Virus record (IMG/VR): IMGVR_UViG_3300029915_000012
Span: 1 to 64,000 of that record
Reading direction: 5' to 3' (one strand)
Source: a virus
DNA: 64,000 nucleotides
Made by a program: the position numbers and the translations under genes. The notes beneath the pieces were generated by a model. The model searched no databases. It worked only from the letters and a program-made list of their open reading frames with translations, and was not told where the DNA came from. Within the stretch, counting starts at the first letter, position 1. Each line of letters starts with the position of its first letter. Positions 1-8,423 of the stretch are shown here, piece after piece.

Positions 1-10
1 AAATGAGACT

Positions 11-463
11 ATGATATCTCATGATACACGTGAGTTACGCAGTGGTAATTATTTAACATTAGAAAGATTAGAAAATGGGAATCTTAAAATATCATTAACT
101 GAAGAAGGAAAAGAAAAAGTTGAAGAAGATATTGATATAAAGGAAGCAGATTTTTTTGATTATTTTGAAAATATATCTTCAAACTCTGAATTATTATATA
201 TTTATAATATTTCTGATATTGGTATTATGATGGAAGCTCCTTGTATTACAATAGGATATTATATTGATGATTCTGGTGAATTAACTGACGAAGGTAATGA
301 AGATTACTCAGAAATTTTTTATTATGCTGATTATGCTATTAAAAATTTCACAGAAGAATTAAAAAATAACGGATTTGTAATATTCCAAACATCTGGTGTA
401 TTAACTCCAGAAGAATTTGAAGAATTTAAATTAAATAAATCAGCAAACAAATTTAACATATGA
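11..463 (+). CDS. Hypothetical acidic protein ending in KFNI
   Basis: No family recognised. The 150-residue product is acidic (runs of E and D) and ends ANKFNI, one of many proteins here with a terminal K-F-N-(I/L). The first in-frame ATG in the window is used; a longer N terminus upstream of the window cannot be excluded. The stop overlaps the next start (ATGA), so the two genes are probably translationally coupled. Confidence 0.75.
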   Translation: MISHDTRELRSGNYLTLERLENGNLKISLTEEGKEKVEEDIDIKEADFFDYFENISSNSELLYIYNISDIGIMMEAPCITIGYYIDDSGELTDEGNEDYSEIFYYADYAIKNFTEELKNNGFVIFQTSGVLTPEEFEEFKLNKSANKFNI

Positions 464-792
464 TAACAAATTTTAAAATATTTGAAGAAAATGACGATAT
501 ATATTTTTCAGTAGGTGATGAAGTAATATGCATTCACGGTGAAAAAAGGAAAAATTATAATAGTACTGAACCAAAAGAAGGTAAAAAATATTTAGTATTA
601 AAAATATATGAGGAAAATTTTGATGATGAAGGAAATCCATTTATAATTGATCATCAATATGTAACAGAAAAATATAAAGGGGATTGGTGGATTGACGTTA
701 AAGACATAAAACATAATATAATTTTAAATCAATGCTTAGCTAATGATTTTAAATCAGAAATTATATTAGCATCAAACAAATTTAATTTATAA
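460..792 (+). CDS. Small protein with MITNFKIFEEN start and KFNL end
   Basis: 110 residues. It begins with the recurrent phage leader-like peptide MITNFKIFEEN, continues with SVGDEVICIHGEK, which resembles the GDKLLCKK start of the tandem family at 18-22 kb, and ends SNKFNL. It overlaps the previous gene by 4 nt and is followed directly by a terminator. The middle has the look of a small beta-barrel (alternating hydrophobic strands). Function unknown; the leader suggests possible capsid targeting (inference). Confidence 0.75.
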   Translation: MITNFKIFEENDDIYFSVGDEVICIHGEKRKNYNSTEPKEGKKYLVLKIYEENFDDEGNPFIIDHQYVTEKYKGDWWIDVKDIKHNIILNQCLANDFKSEIILASNKFNL

Positions 793-822
793 AAAAAGCT
801 ACTAAATTTTTAGTAGCTTTTT
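792..822. terminator. Intrinsic terminator, bidirectional
   Basis: Perfect hairpin AAAAAGCTACTAAA / TTTAGTAGCTTTTT with A and T flanks, between the convergent genes ending at 792 (+) and 867 (-). Confidence 0.85.
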
Positions 823-866
823 AATTAATCTAATTTTTTACTTAGTAATAGTTGTATATATTACAA

Positions 867-1418
867 TTATACAGCTTTCACAGGTACTGTTGTAGTATCT
901 GTTACAGTTTCTACTACTTTAACAGGTACTGTTGTAGCATCTGTTATTAAAGCGTCTACTACTTTAACAGGCTCTTCTGTTGTAGTTTTTTCTGCATCTG
1001 ATTTAACATCAGATATAATTTTTTCAATATTAGCAACAAAAGTTTTAACGTCATCAACGGTAGTAACAATTGAATTTTTTGATTTTTCTTTAAAATCTAA
1101 AATAATTTTCTCAATTTTAGAAACAATATCTTCAACATTAGCAACTTCTGTGACAAATGTCTTTTTAACATTATCAACATCTGTTACAATTGAATCTTTA
1201 ATTTCATCAACTTTAGTAACAATTGAATCTTTTACATCAATAACATCTTTAACGATATCATCGACTTTAGTAACAACTGAATCTTTTACATTATCAACGT
1301 CTTTTACGACATTATCTGCATTAGTAATAATTGTTTTAGAATTATTTTTATACCAACCAATTCCAAAAATAAGTGCTAACACACCAAAAACAATAGTCAA
1401 AATTTGAAATATTCCCAT
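867..1418 (-). CDS. Membrane-anchored repeat protein (DVKDSIVT repeats)
   Basis: 183 residues. Residues 3-23 form one hydrophobic transmembrane segment (N-terminal anchor). Residues ~33-105 consist of imperfect ~11-14-residue repeats of the form D-(N/D)-V-K-D-S-(I/V)-V-T-K-V-D, predicting a long amphipathic helix or coiled coil. The C terminus (~145-183) carries a second repeat, VPVKVVETVTD / EPVKVVDALITD. The 3' half shows matching DNA direct repeats, so the protein has grown by internal duplication. It looks like an inner-membrane protein with an elongated helical domain; function unknown. Confidence 0.8.
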   Translation of the reverse strand: MGIFQILTIVFGVLALIFGIGWYKNNSKTIITNADNVVKDVDNVKDSVVTKVDDIVKDVIDVKDSIVTKVDEIKDSIVTDVDNVKKTFVTEVANVEDIVSKIEKIILDFKEKSKNSIVTTVDDVKTFVANIEKIISDVKSDAEKTTTEEPVKVVDALITDATTVPVKVVETVTDTTTVPVKAV

Positions 1419-1484
1419 AATCTTTTTTCTTTTTTATATTATAATAATTTGAATAAGTTTAAAATTTAATCAAAATAATTATAT

Positions 1485-2081
1485 TTATTTCCAAATATAT
1501 AATCCTTTATTATCTATAAATCCTTTACAATAGTCAATTTTTATATTATAATTAGGAAAAACATAAATCATAAATTTTTTATATAATAATATCTTTTTTT
1601 CTAAAAAAGTATTACCTATTATAAATATTTTATCAACTGTAAAATTATTTAATATATCACTAATTCTAAGCAGAACTTCTTTTTCTTCATTTAATCCAGT
1701 TAATTCTTCATAATTTATATCATCAATATCATATTTACTTAATGTAAAAGATATATACCAAACAAAATCTGATGATATATCTTTATTGTAATTTTTTATA
1801 GGAATTAAATCTATTCTATATTCAGTGTTAGAATTTGTTAAAAAATATATTTTATATCCATTAGAAGGTATATAATTTGTATATTGTTTATCAAATTTAA
1901 ACTTTTCAACTCTATATTTAGTATTTGTATATAATTTATCAAATGATTCAATTATAATATTTTCATTAAATTTTTCAAATGTATAAATTTTCAAAAACCT
2001 ATCTATTCTATCAGTATTATATTTACTGATATATTTTTTATATGTTTCATTAGTTACTATTATGCTCTTAGTTTTTATCAT
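1485..2081 (-). CDS. Hypothetical protein
   Basis: 198 residues, rich in K, Y, I and N, no signal peptide or membrane segment. It begins immediately after the stop of the upstream gene (2082), so the two are probably one transcript. The mixed beta/alpha composition suggests a soluble globular protein. I do not recognise the family. Confidence 0.75.
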   Translation of the reverse strand: MIKTKSIIVTNETYKKYISKYNTDRIDRFLKIYTFEKFNENIIIESFDKLYTNTKYRVEKFKFDKQYTNYIPSNGYKIYFLTNSNTEYRIDLIPIKNYNKDISSDFVWYISFTLSKYDIDDINYEELTGLNEEKEVLLRISDILNNFTVDKIFIIGNTFLEKKILLYKKFMIYVFPNYNIKIDYCKGFIDNKGLYIWK

Positions 2082-3416
2082 TTAAAATTTACCTTTTTTT
2101 ATATCAAAAGGTTTACCTCCTTTTAATTCTTCTTTAGGATTTTCTTTCTTTTTTTCTCCACCTGAAGGTATTTCTGCTCCTAATTTTTTTACGTCAGGAT
2201 AAATATTTTTTTCTGAATCAGTATTAAAATTAACATTAAAATAATCTTTAAAATTCAATAAATCATTATTTCTCAATAAATATTCACGATTCACTTTCAG
2301 CATATTATCCAAATAAATAGAAATTTTATCTACTTCTCTATTAAACATTTCTAAAGTTTTTTCGTTAAAAATGCCAATAGGCTTCTTTAATTTTTTATTA
2401 AATGAACTCAATATAAGTTTAAAAATATACTCAATTTTATCATCAGATTTTATATAATCAATTGTTTTATCATTCTTCAATAAAAATGTATTGATTTTAA
2501 ATTTATCCTCTGAAAAAAATGTAGGTATTGATAAATTCCAATCTTTTATTTCTTTAGTAATATTCTCAACATAATCATTAAATATTGCTGAAATTAATTC
2601 AATATATAATTCTTCTTTTGTAATCTCTTTTAGTTTTATTTTATCAAAACTAATAAGTTGTAAAAATTCTAAGAAATTTAATAATATTAACGAATAATTC
2701 TCTAAATAATCTGTTCTACTATCAAGATTCATTTTTTCATACGACGGATTTAATATCTCAAATGAAAATTCATCATCTCCGTTTATTCTAACTATTATCT
2801 TTTCTAAATTATCATTGAAACTATCCATTAAAAATGAATTGTTTAATTGAGGATTTAATATCTTATAAAAAAAATATGCAAAATTAGATTCTCCATATAC
2901 ATAATCTAAATCTTCTTTTGATGTATGTAAGAACAAGTTAATTACCTCTAACTGCTTATCATTCAATTTACCTTTAAATATCACTGGTAATGCATCTACG
3001 TTGAATAATTTAGCATATTCTAATATCTCATTGTAATTATATTTATATTTTGTACCTTTAACTATACACGTTAATATTAAATTATTCTTCGGAATTTTCT
3101 TATATTCAATATTACCTGGCTGATTATCTGGAAAATATTCAAAACAAAACCACCAAGTTTTTGATAATAAATTAGTTACAAAATCCGGTAATGTGTAAAA
3201 ATATTGAAATACGAAATTATAATATTTTTGTATAGCTAAATCTACAAAATTTAGATCTGTATTATTAATTGATTTTGGTCTTATTGAGAATTTATTTCCG
3301 TCCCATTGTACAAATACTTGAGATCCTTGAATATCTTCATATATTAATAATTCTTTATCTTTTAATTGACTTATTAAGTCATCAGGTTGGTTGTTTAATT
3401 TGATTATTTGTGTCAT
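2082..3416 (-). CDS. Phage protein resembling a degenerate RNA/DNA-ligase-type nucleotidyltransferase
   Basis: 444 residues. The N terminus reads LLIYEDIQGSQVFVQWDG..FSIRPKS, the layout of ligase/nucleotidyltransferase motif I (normally E-K-x-D-G), but the adenylated Lys and the Asp are replaced (E-D-I-Q-G). A later WWFCFEYFPDN resembles motif III. The rest is helical, and the C terminus is a charged K/E/G-rich tail (residues ~415-444). If the match is real this is a catalytically dead ligase fold; the alternative is an unrelated phage family. It leads the two-gene unit with the 1485-2081 gene. Confidence 0.65.
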   Translation of the reverse strand: MTQIIKLNNQPDDLISQLKDKELLIYEDIQGSQVFVQWDGNKFSIRPKSINNTDLNFVDLAIQKYYNFVFQYFYTLPDFVTNLLSKTWWFCFEYFPDNQPGNIEYKKIPKNNLILTCIVKGTKYKYNYNEILEYAKLFNVDALPVIFKGKLNDKQLEVINLFLHTSKEDLDYVYGESNFAYFFYKILNPQLNNSFLMDSFNDNLEKIIVRINGDDEFSFEILNPSYEKMNLDSRTDYLENYSLILLNFLEFLQLISFDKIKLKEITKEELYIELISAIFNDYVENITKEIKDWNLSIPTFFSEDKFKINTFLLKNDKTIDYIKSDDKIEYIFKLILSSFNKKLKKPIGIFNEKTLEMFNREVDKISIYLDNMLKVNREYLLRNNDLLNFKDYFNVNFNTDSEKNIYPDVKKLGAEIPSGGEKKKENPKEELKGGKPFDIKKGKF

Positions 3417-3472
3417 AATAATTCTTTTGTTTTTTGAATTTTTATTTATATAGTTATTTATAAAGGTTCATT

Positions 3473-4222
3473 TTAAAATAAATCAGGAGTCCAGTTGAAC
3501 AATTCAGGTTTAAATATAAGTTTTTTTGTACCTAATTCATTTTCAAAGAAATCTATTTCAATTAAATTTCCATTAACAGATATCACATCTCCTCTACCAA
3601 ATTTTTTATGATTAAGAATATCACCAACTTGAACAAATGATTGTTCATCTGATTTTATATCATTAAGTTTTGATATTGGTCTACCATATGAATCAGTTGA
3701 ATCATCTACTGGTATATTTTTTATTTCTATATCACTAGAACTTGGTCTTCCTATTCTTCTACCTGGATTCATTTCTTTTGCCTTTCTTTTAGATTCTCTT
3801 CTTTTAAGAACTTCTTTTCTTTGATTTTCTGCTTGTGATACATTCTTAAATATTTGAGATTCAGTTGTATTATCTATAATATTCTCTACAACTTCTCTTA
3901 ATTCTGGTTCAGAAAAACTATCGTATTCATTTATAACTTTCACATGTAATTTTGAAAATCTAGATAATCCTTCTGGTTCTTCATTATATTTTAATCCTAA
4001 TGCATATCTTATGTTCAATGCTTCCATTTTTAATGATGATTCATTTGAACCAATATATTCATTTACAAATTTTTCAATTTTATCATCTTTAATACCAAGT
4101 TTACTAAATCCAAATTTTTCATAATATAATGCTATAATTACATCATTTTCTGTCCATCTGGTTTTTATTTTTTCACCTGTGGCATATTCAAACATTTTTT
4201 GAAAACTTATCAAGTTTCTCAT
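3473..4222 (-). CDS. Phage protein with UvrD/PcrA-type C-terminal Tudor-like domain
   Basis: 249 residues. The N-terminal ~110 residues are helical and have a close paralog at 6719-7477 (shared ATGEKIKTRWTENDVIIALYY-like segment and KMEALNIRYALGLK). A basic linker (~130-165) follows. The C terminus VGDILNHKKFGRGDV...IEIDFFENELGTKKL matches the small Tudor-like domain at the end of UvrD/PcrA helicases, which contacts RNA polymerase in bacteria. No helicase motifs are present, so this is a stand-alone adaptor-like protein. An effect on host transcription is inference only. Confidence 0.75.
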   Translation of the reverse strand: MRNLISFQKMFEYATGEKIKTRWTENDVIIALYYEKFGFSKLGIKDDKIEKFVNEYIGSNESSLKMEALNIRYALGLKYNEEPEGLSRFSKLHVKVINEYDSFSEPELREVVENIIDNTTESQIFKNVSQAENQRKEVLKRRESKRKAKEMNPGRRIGRPSSSDIEIKNIPVDDSTDSYGRPISKLNDIKSDEQSFVQVGDILNHKKFGRGDVISVNGNLIEIDFFENELGTKKLIFKPELFNWTPDLF

Positions 4223-4292
4223 ATTTAACTATTATTTTTTAGTATATATATTTTTTTGAAAACATAATAAATATTTTATACTAATATAAAAA

Positions 4293-4580
4293 ATGGAATA
4301 CGACGAAAAAGAAACTGAGCTTGCTAAATATCTTAAAAATAGCACAGCATTAAGAAATTTATATAGACAATGTATATCTTACGGACTTAATAATTCAGGT
4401 GAAGAATGGACAGATTGGATAAATGCAGGTGATGAATTTGCAAAAATTTCATTTGATATTTATCACCACGGATTTAAATTTAAACAAGAAACTTTAACTA
4501 AATTATATAATATGAAATTACCAAATAATATAATAGTCGTAAATAGAGTACTAAAATTAATAAAACTTGATAATGAGTAA
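4293..4580 (+). CDS. Hypothetical protein
   Basis: 95 residues, helical, with a GEEWTDWINAGDEFAKISF segment. No family recognised. It starts a plus-strand run of three genes; its last codons overlap the start of the next gene (ATG at 4573). Confidence 0.7.
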   Translation: MEYDEKETELAKYLKNSTALRNLYRQCISYGLNNSGEEWTDWINAGDEFAKISFDIYHHGFKFKQETLTKLYNMKLPNNIIVVNRVLKLIKLDNE

Positions 4581-5334
4581 AAAAGAAATTAAAAATAAAT
4601 ATTTTGAATTTACTCCAGAGTGGAGTGGATTTAGTATACAATATCATTTAGCAGGATATTATGATACAAAGCCAATACTTCAAATATATTTTATTTGGGG
4701 TAAATTATTTTTATATTTACCTTGGAAGCATTATAAAAAAGTTGAAGTTGAAAAAAATATTAAAGAAAAAAGAAAAGATAAAATTTCTATTTTATCTAAT
4801 AAAAATATAAAAATAAAGAAAAAATTTGATAAGGTTCTTTACGATCAATGTACTGCGCCAACATATGGAGTATATATTCTTGAAAGAAAAATATGGTTTA
4901 GTTGTGGAATGAAACACAAAGTTTTTTATTTACCTTGGAATTGGGAATGGATAAGAACAAGTTGCCTTGCTAAAAATGATACTTGGATTAATGAAACAAA
5001 GAAAAATAGAAATATGGAGTTTTGGAATAAAAACAAATGGAAAGATATTATTTTTTCAGAAACATATCCGTATACATATAACACAAAATATGATGATGAA
5101 CAAAATTGTTTAGCAACAATTAGAGTACAAGAACGTGAATGGAGATGGAAATGGTTCACTTGGTTGAAGTTTCCTAGATTAATAAGTAAAGACATTGAAA
5201 TAGAATTTAGTGATGATATAGGTGAAAGGAAAGGTACCTGGAAAGGTGGTACAACTGGCTGTAATTATAAAATGAAAAAAGGTGAAACTCCATATGATAC
5301 TTTAAAAAGAATGGAACGTGAAAGAAAATTTTAA
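4573..5334 (+). CDS. Conserved phage hypothetical protein, Trp-rich
   Basis: 253 residues from the ATG at 4573 (an upstream TTG at 4567 is possible but less likely). Very rich in W, F, Y and K. The C-terminal block D-D-I-G-E-R-K-G-T-W-K-G-G-T-T-G-C followed by GETPYDTLKRMERERKF is a pattern I associate with a conserved, uncharacterised tailed-phage protein family. No membrane segments. Function unknown. Confidence 0.75.
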   Translation: MSKKEIKNKYFEFTPEWSGFSIQYHLAGYYDTKPILQIYFIWGKLFLYLPWKHYKKVEVEKNIKEKRKDKISILSNKNIKIKKKFDKVLYDQCTAPTYGVYILERKIWFSCGMKHKVFYLPWNWEWIRTSCLAKNDTWINETKKNRNMEFWNKNKWKDIIFSETYPYTYNTKYDDEQNCLATIRVQEREWRWKWFTWLKFPRLISKDIEIEFSDDIGERKGTWKGGTTGCNYKMKKGETPYDTLKRMERERKF

Positions 5335-5336
5335 AT

Positions 5337-5591
5337 ATGAATGATAATTGTTTAAATTGCATGTATTCAAAATACTCAGAAACATCAATATTTCTTGATG
5401 ATATATTAAAAGAATGTAATCAACAAGATAATCAGCATACAACATGTGATAATATAAATAGTCCATATTTTAATGAAATTGTTGACTATAATAATTCTTG
5501 TAGATTATTTGTAGATGAATATAATTATTTCTTATTAAAAGATAGAAAAGACAAAATAGATAAATTAAATTCAAATGATTTAGATTATTAA
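5337..5591 (+). CDS. Small Cys-containing protein with RKDKIDKL tail
   Basis: 84 residues with five Cys (NCLNC near the N terminus, then three spaced Cys), suggesting a metal site or disulfides. The C terminus LLKDRKDKIDKLNS belongs to the recurrent R-K-x-K-(L/I)-x-K-L tail group. The stop overlaps by 4 nt the stop of the convergent gene at 5588. Confidence 0.65.
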   Translation: MNDNCLNCMYSKYSETSIFLDDILKECNQQDNQHTTCDNINSPYFNEIVDYNNSCRLFVDEYNYFLLKDRKDKIDKLNSNDLDY

Positions 5592-5830
5592 ATTTTATTT
5601 ATAACATCTTTAATCAATTTCATTCTTTCTTCTTCAGTCATATCAATCCATTTAGTTTGATTAATAAGATGATATTTAGTACAATATTTAGATTCTGAAT
5701 TTTTACACAATTTAATTTCATCTGAATCTTTTCCATATTTACCTAAATATGCTAAATATGTCGGACAATATTCATATTGATCACATTCAATGTGAATAGG
5801 TTTTTTCTTAAACCAATTAAATAATTTCAT
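5588..5830 (-). CDS. Small Cys-rich protein
   Basis: 80 residues with Cys at CDQYEYC and LCKNSESKYC, a possible zinc-binding arrangement, followed by a helical tail. No family recognised. Convergent with the previous gene. Confidence 0.6.
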   Translation of the reverse strand: MKLFNWFKKKPIHIECDQYEYCPTYLAYLGKYGKDSDEIKLCKNSESKYCTKYHLINQTKWIDMTEEERMKLIKDVINKI

Positions 5831-5874
5831 ATATTTGATTTTTTACAGTATATATAAAAAAACTATAATAATGA

Positions 5875-6243
5875 TTATTCTACTTTTTCAATTTCAATTA
5901 ATTTTTTCTTACGTGATATTATTGTTATATATTCATCAATGCACCCATTGTACCAATTTAATATATAAATTAACATCATATCAAAATTTGAAAATTTACT
6001 ACCATAATTATCATATTCAGACACAAATTTAATATCATAATATATACGTTTATTATTTATACACGAACGTCCACAACAAGTTTCAATTACTACAGAATTT
6101 ATGATATCACGATAAATTCTCCAATCAATCAATTCTGTTTTATTTTTATTTCTAGTTGTGAATGCTGATATTCTACCATATTTTAATCGTTTAACAAGAT
6201 CATATATTTCTTTCTCATCTTTATTTAAATTTTTTTTCAACAC
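5875..6243 (-). CDS. Hypothetical protein with RKKKL tail
   Basis: 122 residues. A CCGRSC motif lies near the middle and the C terminus is ISRKKKLIEIEKVE, again of the R-K-x-K-L type. No membrane segment. It sits 16 nt after the gene starting at 6612 and is probably cotranscribed with it. Confidence 0.65.
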   Translation of the reverse strand: MLKKNLNKDEKEIYDLVKRLKYGRISAFTTRNKNKTELIDWRIYRDIINSVVIETCCGRSCINNKRIYYDIKFVSEYDNYGSKFSNFDMMLIYILNWYNGCIDEYITIISRKKKLIEIEKVE

Positions 6244-6258
6244 TTTTTTAATATCATA

Positions 6259-6612
6259 TTAATATATTTCAGTATTTATAAATCTATTAGTTTCATTATC
6301 TGTATTTTTTTCGACATCAGTTACATCTTCACCAGTTTTCATATTAAAATATCCTTCAGTATGAGTTTCATCTTTAAATCCATATATATCAACACTATTA
6401 TAATTTAAAATATAATATCTTATGCTATCATTTACTTTTGAATGTTTCACATTTTCATAATTTATTATATTCAAATTACCATTATTATACTCATTAATTT
6501 GAGATTTTAGAGAAACTATAATAGATTTTTCTATTTTATTTTTATCATTCTTACATAAGCATAGCATAAATATTACACACACAGAAATAAAAATCATATA
6601 CATTTTTTTCAT
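6259..6612 (-). CDS. Secreted or lipoprotein-like small protein
   Basis: 117 residues. A classic export signal: KK, then a hydrophobic core MYMIFISVCVIFMLCLC, then charged KNDKNK. Cys21 or nearby could be lipidated, but the lipobox is not canonical. The mature part is polar. Likely periplasmic or envelope-located in the host. Confidence 0.7.
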   Translation of the reverse strand: MKKMYMIFISVCVIFMLCLCKNDKNKIEKSIIVSLKSQINEYNNGNLNIINYENVKHSKVNDSIRYYILNYNSVDIYGFKDETHTEGYFNMKTGEDVTDVEKNTDNETNRFINTEIY

Positions 6613-6660
6613 ATTATTTATTTATTATCTTATAAAGATAATCAAAAAAATTTGTATAAC

Positions 6661-6690
6661 AAAAAAGAGAAGAATAAATCTTCTCTTTTT
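6661..6690 (-). terminator. Intrinsic terminator
   Basis: Hairpin AAAAAGAGAAGA / TCTTCTCTTTTT with a 5-nt loop, 29 nt beyond the stop of the minus-strand gene at 6719. Confidence 0.8.
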
Positions 6691-6718
6691 ATATTAATAT
6701 AACGATTATAAATAATAA

Positions 6719-7477
6719 TTATTCTGAAAAAATAAAAAACTTTTCATCAAATAACATAACCTTACTGCCTATTTTACTATCACGAAAATTTATAGTAAGT
6801 CTATTACCATCTATTTCTTTTACTGCGCCTTTACCATATGCTTTATGATCAAGAACATCTCCGATACTAGCAAATACATTATTAACAACAGTTTGAACAT
6901 ATGCTACTTTTGAAGGATTCATTTGTTTAAATGTCATTGGTTTACAATCTCCTGATAATTTAGCATATTTTTCTTTCTGAGCTTTCTTAACAAGAGCTTT
7001 TCTTTTTTTCTCTTCTTTTTTTGCAAGAACTTCTAACCTATGTTTTTCTTTTTCTGCATTAAGTTCTGCATTTATACCTTCTGCAATTGATAAATTAATC
7101 TTTTTTTCTTCTTCGGTCATATTATCTAATATTAAGTTTACAATTTCTGCTAATTCATTTTCATCACATTTATCATATTCATTTACAACTTCTTCTTGTA
7201 TTTTTGAATAATGTGCTAATCCTTCTACTTTTTCGTTATGTTTTATGCACAATGCATATTTTATATTTAATGCTTCCATTTTTATTGAATTCGCAATTGA
7301 ACCAATATATTCATTAACAAAACTTTCAAGTTGAGTATCATCATCAGTTACTCCAACCTTTCTTAATGTAAATTTAGTATATAAAAAAGCTATAATGACA
7401 TCATTTTTTGTCCATCTAGTTTTAATCTTTGAACCTGCTACGTGTTCAACTCTTTGTTCAATTTGTGTTTTTTCCAT
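6719..7477 (-). CDS. Paralog of the 3473-4222 Tudor-like-tail protein
   Basis: 252 residues. Residues ~10-110 align with the 3473-4222 product (HVAGSKIKTRWTKNDVIIAFLY, MEALNIKYALCIKHNE). The central segment (~120-185) is a highly charged K/E helix. The C terminus GDVLDHKAYGKGAVKEIDGNRLTINF is again a UvrD/PcrA-type Tudor-like domain. It has its own TAnnTTTG promoter and a terminator, so it is a monocistronic unit. The pair arose by duplication. Confidence 0.75.
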   Translation of the reverse strand: MEKTQIEQRVEHVAGSKIKTRWTKNDVIIAFLYTKFTLRKVGVTDDDTQLESFVNEYIGSIANSIKMEALNIKYALCIKHNEKVEGLAHYSKIQEEVVNEYDKCDENELAEIVNLILDNMTEEEKKINLSIAEGINAELNAEKEKHRLEVLAKKEEKKRKALVKKAQKEKYAKLSGDCKPMTFKQMNPSKVAYVQTVVNNVFASIGDVLDHKAYGKGAVKEIDGNRLTINFRDSKIGSKVMLFDEKFFIFSE

Positions 7478-7508
7478 GTTTAAATGTTTTTATTAATATT
7501 TTTATATG

Positions 7509-7516
7509 CAAAGATA
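7509..7516 (-). promoter_or_regulatory. Bacteroidetes-type -7 box TATCTTTG
   Basis: TATCTTTG on the minus strand, 32 nt upstream of the start at 7477, with a TTTG about 21 nt further upstream as the -33 element. This matches the known Bacteroidetes promoter (-33 TTTG / -7 TAnnTTTG). Confidence 0.6.
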
Positions 7517-7577
7517 TAAAAAAACATTTAATTGGACAAATAAAAAATAGATTTTTTTGGTTAATTGTAGTTAATAA

Positions 7578-7829
7578 TTAATTAGAACTCAAGCATTCAA
7601 TATCATCACTTAGCATGTCATATAAATCATTTTCTATATCCATATCTAAGTATTTCAAATCTCCACTATTTAATGATTCTATTAACTTCTTTACTTTATT
7701 TTGAATTGAAATTGATTCCGTATCATTTTCATTTTCATCATAAAAAAAACACCATTTTTTATCATCATTAAAATAATAAACATTTTCACAATATTTTCTT
7801 AATTTTTCTTTTGATTCTAATATATTCAT
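7578..7829 (-). CDS. Hypothetical acidic protein
   Basis: 83 residues, acidic C terminus (DMDIENDLYDMLSDDIECL). Two nt separate it from the upstream gene 7832-8287, so it is the second gene of that unit. No family recognised. Confidence 0.65.
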   Translation of the reverse strand: MNILESKEKLRKYCENVYYFNDDKKWCFFYDENENDTESISIQNKVKKLIESLNSGDLKYLDMDIENDLYDMLSDDIECLSSN

Positions 7830-7831
7830 AA

Positions 7832-8287
7832 TTATATAGTTGATTTTAATTCTATTGTTTTTATAACATTATTGGTATTAATTCCTGGTAAAATAGTAAT
7901 TATTTTTATTGTATTATCATTTTTGATTACAACAACGGAAAAATTATATTCAGAAAACCATAATGAATATTTACCATTCATCATAGCTCCTATTAAATGT
8001 GTAGTATATAATTCTTCTATTCCATCTCCAATTAATTTATTTAATTCTTTAATACTTTTTAAATTAGTTCTTTTTTCTATTCTACCTTTCAAATCATGTA
8101 ATAAAGAATCATTCCATAAAATAGATATTCTAATTTTTTTATTATTTATTCTTGCTGAAATTGTTTTATATTTTATAAATTCATCAGAATAATCACTTGA
8201 ATTATTATAGGAAATTTCAGAATCTATATTTTTATATACATCTGAAAATCTTGCTTCTTTAAATAATTCATAATTATATATGTACAT
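7832..8287 (-). CDS. Hypothetical protein
   Basis: 151 residues with mixed alpha/beta pattern and a hydrophobic C-terminal strand region. No motif recognised. First gene of a two-gene unit behind a TAnnTTTG box. Confidence 0.7.
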   Translation of the reverse strand: MYIYNYELFKEARFSDVYKNIDSEISYNNSSDYSDEFIKYKTISARINNKKIRISILWNDSLLHDLKGRIEKRTNLKSIKELNKLIGDGIEELYTTHLIGAMMNGKYSLWFSEYNFSVVVIKNDNTIKIITILPGINTNNVIKTIELKSTI

Positions 8288-8357
8288 ATCTAAAATTTAT
8301 TTATTCATATATATTAATATTTTACTTGATTAAAATATTAATTATATATTTAAAGTA

Positions 8358-8365
8358 CAAAGGTA
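8358..8365 (-). promoter_or_regulatory. Bacteroidetes-type -7 box TACCTTTG
   Basis: TACCTTTG on the minus strand, 71 nt upstream of the start at 8287. Confidence 0.5.
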
Positions 8366-8386
8366 CTATAAATTATTTAATTACGC

Positions 8387-8415
8387 AAAAAAAGAAGATA
8401 TAATCTTCTTTTTTT
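8387..8415 (-). terminator. Intrinsic terminator
   Basis: AAAAAAAGAAGAT / ATCTTCTTTTTTT hairpin, 9 nt beyond the helicase stop at 8424. Confidence 0.8.
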
Positions 8416-8423
8416 ATAATTTA

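Noticed and set aside
1150-1407. Open frame on the plus strand opposite the repeat protein
   Set aside because: It is the shadow of the D-V-K-D-S repeat coding strand, has a Ser/Thr/Ile mirror composition and no promoter or overlap with real genes.
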